Source of the DNA: Phoebastria nigripes
Lineage: Eukaryota > Chordata > Aves > Procellariiformes > Diomedeidae
DNA length: 64,000 nt
Direction: 5' to 3'
Assembly (NCBI GenBank): GCA_035582835.1
Contig: JAYKAV010002974.1
Location: 537,000 to 600,999 of the forward strand
Shown here: one piece after another, positions 1-12,180 of the stretch
Layout: every line of letters starts with the position of its first letter
Numbering within the stretch: position 1 is the first letter of the stretch
Made by a program: the position numbers and the translations under genes
The notes under the pieces: model-generated
Database searches by the model: none
What the model was told of the DNA's origin: nothing
Seen by the model: the letters and a program-made list of their open reading frames with translations, nothing else

Positions 1-2281
1 GACCAGGTTGCTCAAAGCCTCATCCAGCCTGGCCTTGAACACTTCCAGGGATGGGGCATCCACAGCTTCTCTGGGCAACCTGTTCCAGTGCCTCACCACC
101 CTCATAGTGAAGAATTTCTTCCTTATATCTAATCTATTTCAGTTTACAGCCATTACCCCTTGTCCTATCACTACATGCCCTGGTAAAAAGTCCCTCTCCA
201 GCTTTCTTGTAGGCCCCCTTGAGGTACTGGAAGGCTGCTATAAGGTCTCCCCGGAGCCTTCGCTCCTCCAGGCTGAACAATCCCAACTCTCTCGGCCTGT
301 CTTCATAGGAGAGGTGCTCCAGCCCTCTGATCATCTTCGTGGCCCTCCTCTGGACTTGCTCCAACAGGTCCATGTCCTTCTTATGTTGGGGGCCCCAGAG
401 CTGAACGCAGTACTCCAGGTGGGGTCTCACAAGAGCGGAGTAGAGGGGGAGAATCACCTCCCTCAACCTGCTGGTTGTGCTTCTTTTGATGCAGCCCTGG
501 ATGCGGTTGGCTTTCTGCGCTGCAAGCGCACATTGCTGGGTTATGTTGAGCTTCTCGTCAACCAACACCCCCAAGTCCTCCTCAGGGCTCCTCTCAATCC
601 ATTCTCCACCCAGCCTGTGTTTGTGCTTGGGATTACCCTGTCCCATGTGCAGGACCTTGCACTTGGCCTTGTTGAACTTCATGAGGTTCGCACGGGCCCA
701 CCTCTCAAGCCTGTCAAGGTCCCTCTGGATGGCATCCCTTCCCTCCAGCGTGTCAACGGCACCACACAGCTTGGTGTCGTCAGCAAACTTGCTGAGGGTG
801 CACTCAATCCCACTGTCCATGTCGCTGACAAAGATGTTAAACAGCGCCAGTCCCAATACCGACCCCTGAGGAATGCCACTCGTCACTGGTCTCCGCTTGG
901 ACATCGAGCTGTTGACCGCAACTCTTTGAATGCGACCATCCAGCCAATTCCTTATCCACTGACTGGTCCATCCGTCAAATCCATGTCTGTCCAATTTAGA
1001 GACAAGGATGTCATGCAGGACAGTGTCAAATGCTTTGCACAAGTCCAGGTAGATGATGTCAGTTGCTCTTCCCTTATCCACCAACGTGGTAACCCCGTCA
1101 TAGAAGGCCACCAAATGCCAGGCACCATTTGCCCTTAGTGAAGCTATGTTGGCTGTCACCAGTCACCTCCTTATTTTCCATATGCCTTAGCACAGTTTCC
1201 AGGAGGATCTGCTCCATGATCTTGCCGGGCACAGAGATGAGACTGACTGGCCTGTAGTTGCCCTGGTCTTCCTTTTTTCCCCTTTTTAAAAATGGGGGTT
1301 ATTGCCTGGCCGTTTTGCCTGACTTCCTCTTTGGTGGGATGCATCATTCCTGAGCTTGGAGGAGGTGATCCTTGAATATTACCCAGCTTTCTTGGGCCCC
1401 TCTTCCCTCCAGGGCTTTGTCCCATGGCACTCTACCAAGCAGATCCCTGAAGAGGCCAAAGTCTGCTCTCCTGAAACCCAGGGTAGTGAGCTTGCTGCGT
1501 GCCCTCCTCGGTGCCCTAAAGATCTTGAACTCCACCATTTCATGGTCACTGCAGCCAAGGCTGCCCTTGAGCTTCACATTCTCCACCTTGTTGGTGGGAA
1601 CAAGGTCCAGCATAGCACCTCTCCTCGTTGTCTCCTCTGCCACTTGGAGAAGGAAGTTATCATCAAGGCATTCCAGGAACCTCCCGGATTGCTTATGCCC
1701 TGCTGTGTTGTCCCTCCAACAGATACTGGGGTGGCTCAAGTTCCCCATGAGTACCAGGGCCTGTGAACGTGAGGCTGCTCCTATCTGTCTATAGAGGGCC
1801 TCATCCGCTCGGTCTTCCTGGTCGGGTGGCCTGTAGCAGACCCCCACTGTAATGTCACCTGTCCCNGCCTTCCCTTTAATCCTGACCCATAAGCTCTCAG
1901 TCGGCTCCTCATCCATCCCAGGTGGAGCTCCATGCACTCCAGCTGGTCATTGACATAGAGGGCAACACCCCCTCCTCGTCTCCCCTGCCTGTCCTTCCTA
2001 AAGAGCCTCTATCCCTCCATCCCAACACTCCAATCATAGGAGCCATCCCACCATGTCTCCATGATGCCAATAAGGTCGTAGCCCTGCAGGCATGTGCACA
2101 TCTCTAACTCCTCTTGTTTATTCCCCATGCTACGTGCGTTTGCATAGAGGCATTTAAGTTGGGCCCCCAGATGAAGCTGTCTTACTGGCTGGAGTTCCTT
2201 TGTGCTGCTCTTCAGGGGCTCTCCTGCTGACCTGTGATCCTTCTCCAGGCTCTGGGCATCTGTTGCTGGCCCTGGCATCAA
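1..2281 (-). pseudogene. CR1 ORF2: apurinic-like endonuclease and reverse transcriptase, broken
   Basis: In minus-strand order the fragments are an endonuclease start (KCLYANARSMGNKQEEL, about 2150), an endonuclease body at 1937-1344 with GVCYRPPDQ and a final SDHEMVEF, and an RT at 1159 to about 1 with [19 protein letters not shown] and [11 protein letters not shown]. The endonuclease motif usually read as GDFNHP..CW is GNLSHPSICW here, so catalytic Asp and Asn residues are changed. Frameshifts lie near 2009-1937, near 1340 and near 1150. An N at 1866 falls in the endonuclease. The product would nick target DNA and prime reverse transcription; this copy looks inactive. Confidence 0.88.
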
Positions 2282-2326
2282 ACTGGTAGGAGTGGGATGG
2301 ACTGAGATTCCCCTCCCCCGGCAACT

Positions 2327-3425
2327 TTAGTTTAAAGCCCTCTTCACCAGCTTGGCAAGCCTATGACTGAAGGTGTTCTTCCCCTTTTCCAATGGATGGA
2401 CCCCATCAGCCCCCAGTAGACCAGGTTTCTCAAAGTGAGTCCCATCGTCTAAGTAGCCAAACCCCTGGCTGTGGCACCAGTCCTGTAACCATTTGTTTAC
2501 TTGCCAGATTTGACTGGCCCTTTCAGACCCCTTCCCTTTGACCAGGAGGATTGATGAAAAAACTACCTGCGCTCCAGGGTCCCTTACCGTCGCTCCCAGG
2601 GCTCTGTAATCCTTCTTGACAGTCCTCAGACTGCTCCTGGCTGTATCACTGGTGCCCACATGAAACAACAGCAGCGGATAATAGTCAGTGGATTGTACGA
2701 GGCTTGGTAGCCTCTCAGTGACATCCCTGATACGAGCCCCTGGTAAGCAGCACACCTCTCTAGAGAGTGCGTCTGTTTGGCAAATGGGTGCCTCCGTACC
2801 TCTCCGAAAAGAGTTGCCTACTACTATCGCCCGTTGCCTTTTCTTAGTTGCGCTGGTTGTTATATGGGGAGCAGATCGGGCTGCCTTACTCAGCTCCAGC
2901 ATCTCTCCTGATGTGGTGGGTCTTTCCTCTTCAGCCTGCAGAGTGGTGAAGTGGTTCTGCAAGGGCACCTCAGGCTTCGGGGGAAGTCTCTTCCTCCTGC
3001 TGGTCCTTGCCGTTGCAAGCTTCCATTCTTCTGCATTATTGGCCCCCCCTCCCTTCTGCCTGTCCCGGTGGGGGAGTTTTTGGCTGTTTGGCTGTGGGCT
3101 GTGGGTCCACTGCAGACTGCGGTTGGAACCAGCTATCTAACTCCTTCTCCGCCTCCCTGATGTTACGCAGCCTTCTCACCGCCTCCTGCAGCTCAGCCAC
3201 CTGCTGCAGGAGGTCCTGCACCTGGGCACACCTTTTGCAGGCGGGTCTGCCGCCTGTCCCTGCCCCAGAGGAGAGCTCTAGGCACTTCCTGCAGTCTGAG
3301 GTCTGCACTGCAGCCTCTCCCTTCAGCAGCTCCGTCTGCCTGGAGGCATCGGCCACTGCTGGGGTAGATGGTGCAGACCCCCCAGCCAGAGCCTTGGCCT
3401 TTGCTCTCAGACGACTGCGCGCCAT
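2327..3425 (-). pseudogene. CR1 ORF1 (esterase-type), frameshifted
   Basis: The first part opens at the ATG at 3423-3425 (MARSRLRAKAKAL...) and has a Cys-rich pair (CRKC...CKRC) followed by a heptad-like Leu/Val coiled coil (VQDLLQQVAELQEAVRRL). It then stops near 3036. A second part in another frame (2968-2327) has SGNH-hydrolase-like blocks: GNSF, HVGTSDT and a closing DGVHP. The nucleophile Ser and the terminal Asp/His are present. The usual GDS and GxND residues read GNS and GTSD, which suggests a decayed active site. In CR1 elements ORF1 is an RNA-binding/esterase accessory protein for retrotransposition. At least one frameshift separates the two parts. Confidence 0.8.
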
Positions 3426-4160
3426 TCTGCCTTGAGGTTCAGGGAGGATGAGTGCCCTTGACCTGTGCAGATGATGACAGAGCAGTGCCCAGTTGCTTGA
3501 GTTATGTGTACTTCAGGTCTCCCACTTGGCCAGTGGAATGCCCCTCCTTTGAAGAGGCGCCCTCCCGGCGCACCCTCCCGTGCAAACTGCTGCGCCAGGC
3601 CCTGTTTGCCTGTCCTGGTCACAGCGCTCCCTGGGCCTGCCTTTTGTGGGAGTGGGGGGTGGCCGCTGTTACCCCTGTCCCTGCCCAGGCCTCGTCAGCC
3701 GCCCTGGTGAGAGCTGCCGGCTCCCCTGGGGTTTCCCTGGCTCAGGAAACCCCGCTGTGCGCCACGATTCCCCACTCCACTGTGGAACGTGCCTGCGCCA
3801 GCGCTGATCACCTCAGCTGGTGGCGGTTACACCGCATTTAAATCTGCCGCCCATACGTACTAGTTTTATATTTCAGCCAGGTGATGTTGAGGGATATGGG
3901 GCAATAAAGTAAAGAAATTTGAAACAGGTGACATTGTCTTCCCCAGACACCTCATTCTGTTCTCCAGACGCATACCTCTTCCAAATAATACCTTTGAAAA
4001 TTGTCATTTAGTGTGGTAGTTGTCAACACATCCTTCATATGGAGTTTGCTGTCACCTAAAATTGTACTCTGCTAACTTTCCATGGGGAACTTACTATTTT
4101 TTTTTGAATGCTCAAGATTTGAGTTTAAAAACAGACATTCTGACCTTTTGCTTTATCTAG

Positions 4161-7100
4161 GTTAATTACACTAACAGTCTGAGGCCACTGATGTCAATAT
4201 CTCAAGGTGAATTTCCAGGAAGGAAAAGCATCCCAAAACACTATAAGCCATATGGAAAATCCAAAGGTAATTTAGACACTTTGTTCTACTAGTTTAAGTC
4301 TACTCTTAACACTGCACAGATTGCGAAAATTTGCTTTTATGGCAAGCCATAGTGCTTCTTTGCTAGAGTACTGTGTGTCTTTGCCCTCTGAGTCAGCTCA
4401 GGGTACCATTTTCTGAACCCTTAATGACTTCAACCTTGACTGTCTAAGAACACTTCTGTCTCACTGAACAGTATTACAGCAGTAGAGGTTATTGGAAATC
4501 CAAGCAGTAACACCTGCCTTGGCCTTCAGTGTGCCAAGGTATCTTCAAAGGAGTATTTGCCATTCTTACATTGAAAGTCAATGTACCAGTACTGCTAAGG
4601 GATACAATGGAAGAGGTTTTTAGCTTGTTTCCTTAGACTGCTGGCCTTCTAAGTAGTTGCCCCCCTCTACTTCCCACAAATCTTAGGGTGAAAAGAAGTT
4701 CAGTAAGAAAGGATGTAAGGATGAGCTGCAAAAGTAGAGCTTTGGCAACTTTTTGGTTGGCTATATTTCTAGAGGATTTACAGGCTTTAATTTTGTAAAC
4801 CTTTTCTATTTTTTTTTCCTCTGCAAAGTGCAGAACTGATATATTTAATAAGAAAACAAGCACTGACAGGAAATCTTAGGATTTAACTAACCTGTTTTAT
4901 TTCATATCCACAGTGGATTAAGAGCACATGTGCTACCACCATGTGTCAATCAAAGGTGTTAACTTCTTGAGAGATGCTAGCTTTACTATTTATAATTGTT
5001 CTTATATACTGTTAGTGTATCCTGATCTCCGTGAACTCTCTTCGATACATGTTACCTGAGAGGTCTTCAAATGATAATTCCACTGCTTGATTTTTAAGAT
5101 GCTTTGACAGTAAAGCAAAGTATAGTTAAATTCAGATGATGTATTAGTTCAAGTGATTAATTGGCTTGAGTCAGTTGTTCCCCTCCTATTATTCTTTAAT
5201 TTTATTCAGCTTTACAAATGCAGTCAAAGCAAGAAGGCTNATGTTTGCTAAAGCAGTAAATATGCATTAAACACTATATATATAGTCAGACAAAAAAAGG
5301 GCTTCTACCGAGTTAAGTTTATTTTGCAAACAATTGCACCAGTTGCAGTTAACAAATTAGTAGTGCCCTTTATTGATTTATTTATTTATTTATCCAGGAA
5401 ATTCTAACTGGAATCAAGGTTTTTTGTCTCAGTATGAAGAGTGTTCTGCAGATGCTTCTTTTGCTCCTGCTAATTCATACAGTTACCAAGCAGATGATGG
5501 ATCATCTTCCTATGGACTAAGATCTAATGACTTTGCAATGATGTCTGCACTCAGGGACTCTTTTGCTCTTCAGACTGGAAGTCCTACCAGTGGTATCAGT
5601 GAATGGCTGAGACAGTTCAGCCGATCTGCTTCTGGCAGTAATTCAGCTGGTGGGGCCTCTTCCTATCAGACAAGTCCAGTAAGTGAGTACTCAGCAGAAT
5701 ATACGTCCAACGATGTGCGAGGCAATAAGCTCCCTGATAACAGAATCTCATATGGCAGGGAAAGTACAAATTGGAGGAATCAACAAGCGTGTTCAAAAGC
5801 AAGGAGTGTAAGTGATCAAGGATTACCCTATCCCAATTCTCCTGCCTCATATCCTTCATCTGGAAGATATTCCACAAACTATCCTTCGCAAAGCTATTCC
5901 TCTTACAAAAATGATGAGTCTGTGAATACTTGTACGTCTTCTGCAAATTCTGCTGTTTCAGGAAGAGGTGGCTCCAGGTGGAACGAGGACTCCAGGTGGA
6001 ANGAGGACTCCAGGTGGAACGAGGACTCTAGATGGAACAGGAGCTCTAGCTGGAACCAGGAGTCTAGCTGGAACCAGGAATCTAGCTGGAACCAGGAATC
6101 TAGATGTCAAGGATTTAGGCATCAGAAGTCAGGCTACAAGAGTGATTGGGGTTCACATCAGTACTCGTTTTCTGGCAGTGGTTCGTACAGAGATTACCAG
6201 CAATTCAGAACCTCAGATAAGATGTTTGATGAAGATGCTGTTGGTCTTACTCCCAACGTTTTGAATGGACTACGAGGAGAGGATATACCTACGATGACCA
6301 GGATGCTCAAACAGTTGGCTCCGTATTATCCAGCACTTCAAAGTAAGATTGTGATTAGTTTTCATGTAAAATGAGTTACATCAACATAGTTTCTTCAACA
6401 TAAGCAGGAGACTGCGTGTTGCAGAGATAGCACACTCCGTTCAGAGGAGTTGAGTTAATTTTGCTCGACATCTGTATCGTTGAAGAATGGCGTTAATTGC
6501 CTCTCTGAGGAGACTTTGCCTCTTGACAACTAGATAGAGCTGTGAGTGGGAGGAAATTCTGGTAGCACAAAAATTTCCTGAATTGAAAGGTTTGTCCTAG
6601 GCCATCTTGCTAATGGGCATCTTATATCATGATCAGAGTTTGTACTGTTGGGGTGGCAACTATGGGGAGGGATGTATTGGCATAAAGAAAAAAACATGGA
6701 ATGCATGCAGAACCAAACTTGGATGGCGTTGTAACAGATGAAAGTACTCCAAATGGATCAAACACATTGGGATAACAGAAGAGAAACGTTATCAAAGAGC
6801 TGGTTTGTTATATGACAAATTATTTTTTCCAATTATTGTAGAAATATTCCTTAATGTTAAAAATAGTGATATACTATTCAAAATACCAAGATTCTTCTTT
6901 GGTAATAGATTATAAGAGGGATTTAAAGGGAGGTGGGCATATGCTACTGTATAGCTGTCATTGGGCATGAGTTTGGACAAATGCGAACTATGTGTATGGT
7001 ACTAGAATTAGTTAATTAACTAGGTAGCTAGTTAATAGTAAAACTTATATTTTAACATTCTCTCTGCTGTATTATGTGAAATAACATGAAATAGAATTAA

Positions 7101-7185
7101 CTTTAAATGTTTTTGTCTCCCCTTTCTAGAACTAAATATTCAGACATTAGTCAATGTGCTAGTAGAAACTAGAGGAAAAGATTAA
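4161..7185 (+). CDS. 3' coding exons of an unrecognised Ser/Tyr/Trp-rich protein gene
   Basis: Three exons join without a frame break: 4161-4266 (AG before, GT after, phase 0 in and phase 1 out), 5398-6342 (phase 1 in and out) and 7130-7185, ending in TAA at 7183-7185. The upstream part lies outside the window or was not found. The encoded stretch is about 368 residues. It begins VNYTNSLRPLMSISQGEFPG, is low in complexity and rich in S, Y, N, G and W, carries a hexapeptide array (SRWNED/SSWNQE) and ends in a predicted helical tail (EDIPTMTRMLKQLAPYYPAL, then KLNIQTLVNVLVETRGKD). No membrane segment or signal peptide is visible. The composition resembles low-complexity nuclear RNA-binding proteins, but that is only a compositional hint and I assign no function. 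Three consistent splice phases argue for a real gene rather than a chance ORF. The N at 6002 lies within the array. Confidence 0.72.
4267..5397 (+). other. Intron of the unrecognised plus-strand gene
   Basis: Bounded by AAAG|GTAATT and ATCCAG|GAAATT. The sequence is AT-rich, with a short TTTA run just before the acceptor (about 5373-5393). I see no coding exon, RNA gene or recognisable repeat in it. Confidence 0.65.
5973..6107 (+). repeat. In-frame 18-bp tandem array coding for a Trp-containing hexapeptide
   Basis: Seven full 18-bp units plus a partial eighth run from 5973. Units 1-3 read TCCAGGTGGAACGAGGAC (one base is N). Units 4-7 drift towards TCTAGCTGGAACCAGGAA. The translation is SRWNED repeated and then SSWNQE repeated. 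The unit length is a multiple of three, so copy number can change without breaking the frame. The array lies inside the large exon of the unrecognised plus-strand gene. Confidence 0.93.
6343..7129 (+). other. Last intron of the unrecognised plus-strand gene
   Basis: Bounded by CAAA|GTAAGA and TTTCTAG|AACTAA, with a good pyrimidine tract at 7111-7127. Nothing else is recognisable in it. Confidence 0.65.
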
Positions 7186-8035
7186 GGAGCAACAACAGCT
7201 GAACTGGAAACAGATGAACAGATTCAAGAATCTCCATCTCTTGGCTTTCAGGAAAGAGACTGCATTTAATTCTGTGTTTGACTGGTTTTGGAAGGGGAAA
7301 GGGAGGTAGGGTTTAATTTTTTAACATGTGAAATATAGCTGGAACACAAACTTGCACATAACGGAGGTAAACATACTATTTTGTTTAGGCTTTTTTAATG
7401 TATTTGTTATATCTTAGTATATTACAGAAAAAATCTTTTGTTATTTTTTGAAAATATGTTATTCTGTCAGCAAAAAGCTAATAACCCTTTTAACACCCTT
7501 CCCAACTCAGAAAAAAAGAAAGGTTTACTTTTATGTTATCTACTTAGGAAGAATATTCACTGAAAATACAAGTCTGTTTCATGAAAATACAGGTTTACTT
7601 TTCCTCACACAAATGTAAGGCCAGCTCAGTTAATTTAAGGCTTTATAATTAGCATATTTTTAGAAATTGATACACTACATTTCTGTTTAGACAAAGAAAG
7701 GAGAACGTCACAGCAAAGGTATTCTCTGTCTTAACGTGATGCTGTATGAGGAAAATGTAATCTGTTCTAGGGGAGTGGTATGTAATGGAGCATATTACTT
7801 GCTTTCATTTTTGCAGAGTAAAAAGAGACGTGAAATATATGCGGACTTTTTTTATGATGATGTTCAGAATGAAATGGTTACAAGTCGACTTAAAAACTCA
7901 TTTGATGGATTGATCCAAATAAAAATTCTTGATTCTTTCTACTGGCAAAAGCGTACTAAGAAATAGTAGAACCTATAAGGCAATCAGGTAAAATAATAGG
8001 GAAAAATAAATAATAAAAATGACACACTAACTGAG
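7186..8035 (+). other. Probable 3' UTR of the unrecognised plus-strand gene
   Basis: AT-rich sequence follows the TAA stop. The first AATAAA signals on the plus strand after the stop are at 8005-8010 and 8012-8017, so cleavage near 8030 is plausible. A short ORF here (7736-7966) cannot be spliced in frame from the upstream exon and is read as UTR. Confidence 0.5.
8005..8017 (+). terminator. Overlapping AATAAA polyadenylation signals
   Basis: Two AATAAA hexamers (8005-8010, 8012-8017) lie about 820 bases after the stop of the plus-strand gene. The assignment rests on position only. Confidence 0.45.
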
Positions 8036-11000
8036 AAATACTTACCAGTTCATGATGTGTATCAGTGGTCCATACTTCTGCTTTCTTTTCCCCACACTTC
8101 TGAGCCACATGCTCACGAATGCCTGGCTTTAGATGTCTACTTTATATAATCAAATCCAGCTTATATGTGGCTAAAGAAAAGGAGTAAAGTGAGACATTTT
8201 ACTCCCCAGTGTCCATTTTCCTTTTCACTGCTGTGTTGTGGACTATCATTTTTCTTCTCACCCATACCTGAAATATTTCTCTGTCTCTGTGCATTAGATA
8301 CTTGTGCTAATCCAGGGTTAGTCTTCATGAGCTGTCATACATCTTTTTGCCTGCACTAAAATAACTTTTTGGATCTTGACATGTAAATTTTAACACAAAG
8401 GCAAAAAAGCAATTGATGATAGAGCATATAAACTCGATTCCCTAAAATGCTGTTACTGTTTTGTTTGTGCATCAGAAAAGATCCACTTTCCTTTTTCNTT
8501 CCTGTTCGCTATTTCCTTTTCTCCTTCTCATACTTATTGAAGGGTTTAAGTAGTTTCTAATGGCGTAGACTCAGTAGTTGTGCCATACACTTTTATCCAT
8601 TGAATTACATAGTAGACCCTCTTGTTTAAAGGGGAAAACCATTATTTTCTACCACAGGTGTCTGCCAGAGTTCTGATTTAAAACTGATCAGTTATTATCT
8701 ACATTTAAAAAATATCAGAAATTATTTCTATGAATGTTACTACCATAGTTTTTTTTCCACAGAAAGTGTAGTGCAACTAAAATTCTGAAACTATAGAAAA
8801 ACGTTGCTAGAAAATGTTACTGCTACAGCTCTGTCAATTCAAGTTAAGACCTTTTCATCTGAGGTTGGTGTAGAGAGCTCTTTTTTCCCTTTGGGATTTT
8901 ACTGCCATGACTGTATATCCCAGTGGCATACAGCAGCTGGATGATCTCCGCCCAAATTAGATGCTCTTTCCGCCTACACATTCCCTTCTTATGGGGAACT
9001 GGGGAACAGTTCTTGTCCCTGCTTGTTGTGCAGGGTCCTACATTGGGGAAACGGTTCTTGCATTTTGAAACGGAGTTGGAGTAGTGACCACGTTAAGATG
9101 GGAAATGCTTTTCAGCATTGATTTACTGAAGGTTTCCTGAGCTGTAGATAGCATTTGGAGTCTTGTAAATGCCCTTTGCTTCTCTTTTTCAATTTTCAGT
9201 TCTTACCAAAATCAGTGAAGTTCTTGAGATGATTGTCTGTTGGTTCTTATACACAAGCATTATCATGTAGGGAATTTTTTTTAAGCTGGTGATATCTTGT
9301 AATATAAACTCCAAGCCTGCCTTCTCTCTTGTGTGCAATTACTGCCAGCAGTGTGTTCTTCTCAGTTTCTTTCAATCNCTTGGCTGAGCCAGTTTCAGCT
9401 GCATCACCGCTTGCTCCTTAATTCTCTTTTTATCTTTCTTCTTTCCAAAGATCTTCCTAGCTTTGGAAATTAAGAGCTTCAGTGTGCAATTTCTGTCCTG
9501 ATACTGGCNTGCGGTCTGCCACTTGGCACTCCCAGGTTTGACTGACTTTTGGTCTGTAGCTGTCACCTCCGCAACGGATTTCAGAGACTTTTTTCCCTGT
9601 GTCCCATACCAGCAAACAGGTATAGCTGACCTGGGTCAAACAAGTAGCATCTTTGTTATTGAGTTCAATTTCCTAGTATTCAAATGAAGGGCAAAAAGAG
9701 AGAGAAGCATCTTCAGGATGCAACTCTGCAAAGGGATTGTTTACCCCTGTCACAGGAGTGATGAATGTTTCTCCTTTTTTTCAGGGCTGTGTAGAATTGA
9801 GAGTACTAAGCATCATTGCCTCATTTGGAGGGCTTCTGTGACACCTTCCCTTCCTCTGTAGGGCCAGGTACTTGCAACTTGGACTGTTTTCTTTCACAGG
9901 GTCCCTCTCTCAATCAGTTTTTGCCAATGGGGACACCCACCCTGAGGATCTATCCTGTTTCACTTCTTTCCCTCCAGCCATCAGCTCATCCTACAAACAT
10001 GACTTATGAGAGATGGTGACTTTGCCTTCTGTCTTACTTGTTCTCACTCAGTTCAACCCTGCCACCTTTAAAGGGGGATTCAACTGATGCTAGAAAAGGA
10101 AGGCATAAATCCAGGCTTCTGACCTGTTTGGCGCCTGAGCAGCAGTGTCCACAAAGGCAGCAGGTAAGAAGACCTCATGGAAAAAAAAGTTCTGGAAGTT
10201 CTGTCATCCTACTAGTTACTTCTTCAGTAGGATTGCATAAGCCTTGACCTCCTGTTGCTTCTGTTTTCCTGTTTTTGATTCAACTTCTGGCTACTCCTTA
10301 CTCCCAAGAAACCTCTTTGCCTTATCTTGCTCCCACGTAGTATAGAACTGGAGCAGAATGAGTCCTCTGCCTGTTCCTGTTTCTCTACACTCTGGTCCTT
10401 CTTCAAGAAACAACCTTCACAAGGTAGGCATTGATGGCCTGCAGAGCAGCATTGCTTCACATGCTTGCCGTCCTTCAGCACTAACAGAGCTACACCACAG
10501 GCTTTGGCACCGAGGCAAGATTTTTGAGGCTGCACCAGAGCCCTTTGAACCAATTTCACTTCTCCTTAAAAAGCCATTGATAAAAATCCAGACTAGAACA
10601 TGCTTTGGGGGATAAATGGTCTACTTTCCAGCCAGTTTCTTGGTCTGTAGTGTGCCTGCTTTCACACCTTCAGAAGCATGTTTCCCATGGGGACAAGAGT
10701 CATTCCAGTCCAGAGCCACTTTGATTTTCCGCAGAAAGTGCTGGAGCCCGTTGTTCTACACCAAGGACAGTGAAGTATAANGGGGTTGGCTGGAAAAGGA
10801 GACATCCTTCACAGGAGACAACTTGGGAAATTTCTCAGGCTCCAGCTTTTTTAGTTTTAGTTTGGCACCTTGGACCTATTTATTAATGATCCTCGGAATG
10901 CTTTCCAGAATTACTGCATTTCATTTGGGTGGATGTATGATCCAAAGGGACAGATTCCTTAGTGGGAAAGGAATGGGGAAGCCCTTTTGAATGGGGCCTT

Positions 11001-12180
11001 TTAATGGGGAAGCTCTTTTGAGCCCGAAACTTTGGGACTCTTCTTTTATTGTTTCTGAAGAGAACATACATAGTGATCATCTCGGCCTTCTGGGGAGGTA
11101 AGGTTCAAGCAGTAACTGTTGGAAGTCTTTCTCCCTTGTCTTCTTAAAGATGATAAGTAACTTTCATGGCTCATTCCGGGCTGTCGGATGAGGTGGTCTC
11201 TGACATCAGTCGTTATTCCTGTTCCCCCACCTCACCCAGAAACAATCCCTTGCCCTTTGGGTGATGATGCCCAAAGTCCTTTGGGAGAGCTCCGTGTTTC
11301 TGTGTGCTTATGCTATGGAGACCATTGGTCTCTCCTCAGATATTGCACACCAGAAGTGTTGCTGAACTGTCACTTAGGGTCTGTTTGCTTATCACTTGAC
11401 AACTAGTAGCAGCTTCTCTGCACGACAGATGTTCGATAACTGCACAGTTGCCACTTGGCTGTCTTTACCCTGACAGCAGACACTGTACTCTGGCNGAGAC
11501 ACTTGGGAATAACATTTTAACATTGATTTTTTTTTTAGGTAGGNTGTCTTTCTGTCTGTGGACCCAAACCCTCTCTGCATAATCTCCTGGAGTATCTGCT
11601 TGCTATCACTGACAGCATCAGTTTATGTGTAGGCACTCCCATCGACAGCTTACCTGCCTGTGTCTGTATGTAATTATGAAGTTTGAAACAAAAGAGCGTA
11701 TGTGGCCTGCCTGCATACAATGAGCTGGGGATGGGGATGGACTAAGAATAAATCAGTATTGCTACAGTTTAAGAAAAAGTCTTTGGATAAAAGCTAAAAA
11801 GCTCTTGCCTGTAAACATATCCTGAAGAGTAGCAGTTACAGGTAAGTGATACTGCTGCTTGAGTATTTTTAAGTGCTTTGGAGACCACTGGTGTAAGATT
11901 TTCTGAGAGTAATCTAAGAGAACTTGTTAACTTCTCTTTGCTTCCTCCAAGTTGCTTTGTCAAAGTTACTGCAGGTGATGGTGTGCGACAGGAGTCAGTC
12001 ATTACTTTTTTTGCTTCNGTTTTTCCACTGAGTCCCTCTCCATCTGTAAATGGCGAGATGGAGGGTAAGGTTTTGAGAATGTTTTGACTGTCAATTCAAG
12101 GCCACTTCAAATCAGTGCTTCAGCACAAAATGGAAGACTGTTGGTGTTAAATGAGCCCTCTAAGCAGAGGGAGCTATATA
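8036..12180. other. Intergenic region with no supportable gene
   Basis: This interval separates the convergent plus-strand gene and PDCD6. From 8900 to 11700 it is less AT-rich than its flanks and has several medium-length open frames, the longest at 10559-10224 on the minus strand (111 codons). None has a recognisable domain, a start context or matching splice borders. It could hold a very old pseudogene or a non-coding transcript. Confidence 0.4.

Larger units (their letters stand above)
1..3835 (-). mobile_element. CR1 LINE retrotransposon, nearly full length, 3' end outside window
   Basis: Reading from about 3835 down to 1 on the minus strand gives a 5' leader, an ORF1 with an SGNH-esterase-like region, then an endonuclease and a reverse transcriptase, in the usual CR1 order. 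The RT carries the FADDT motif. The last bases inside the window still encode the RT C-terminus, so the short 3' UTR lies left of position 1. Both ORFs are interrupted, so this copy cannot be autonomous. The 5' border is approximate: the GC-rich leader fades into AT-rich sequence near 3835-3845. It lies upstream of, or in an intron of, the plus-strand gene at 4161-7185. CR1 elements lack a poly(A) tail and are usually 5'-truncated, so a copy with both ORFs is uncommon. Confidence 0.92.

Noticed and set aside
8..1138. 376-codon plus-strand ORF
   Set aside because: It is the antisense shadow of the CR1 reverse transcriptase, which has FADDT and other motifs on the minus strand.
7736..7966. Open frame with SKKRREIYADFF after a possible acceptor
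   Set aside because: Joining it to the upstream exon (phase 1) gives an immediate stop, and a consistent terminal exon already ends at 7185; it falls in the likely 3' UTR.
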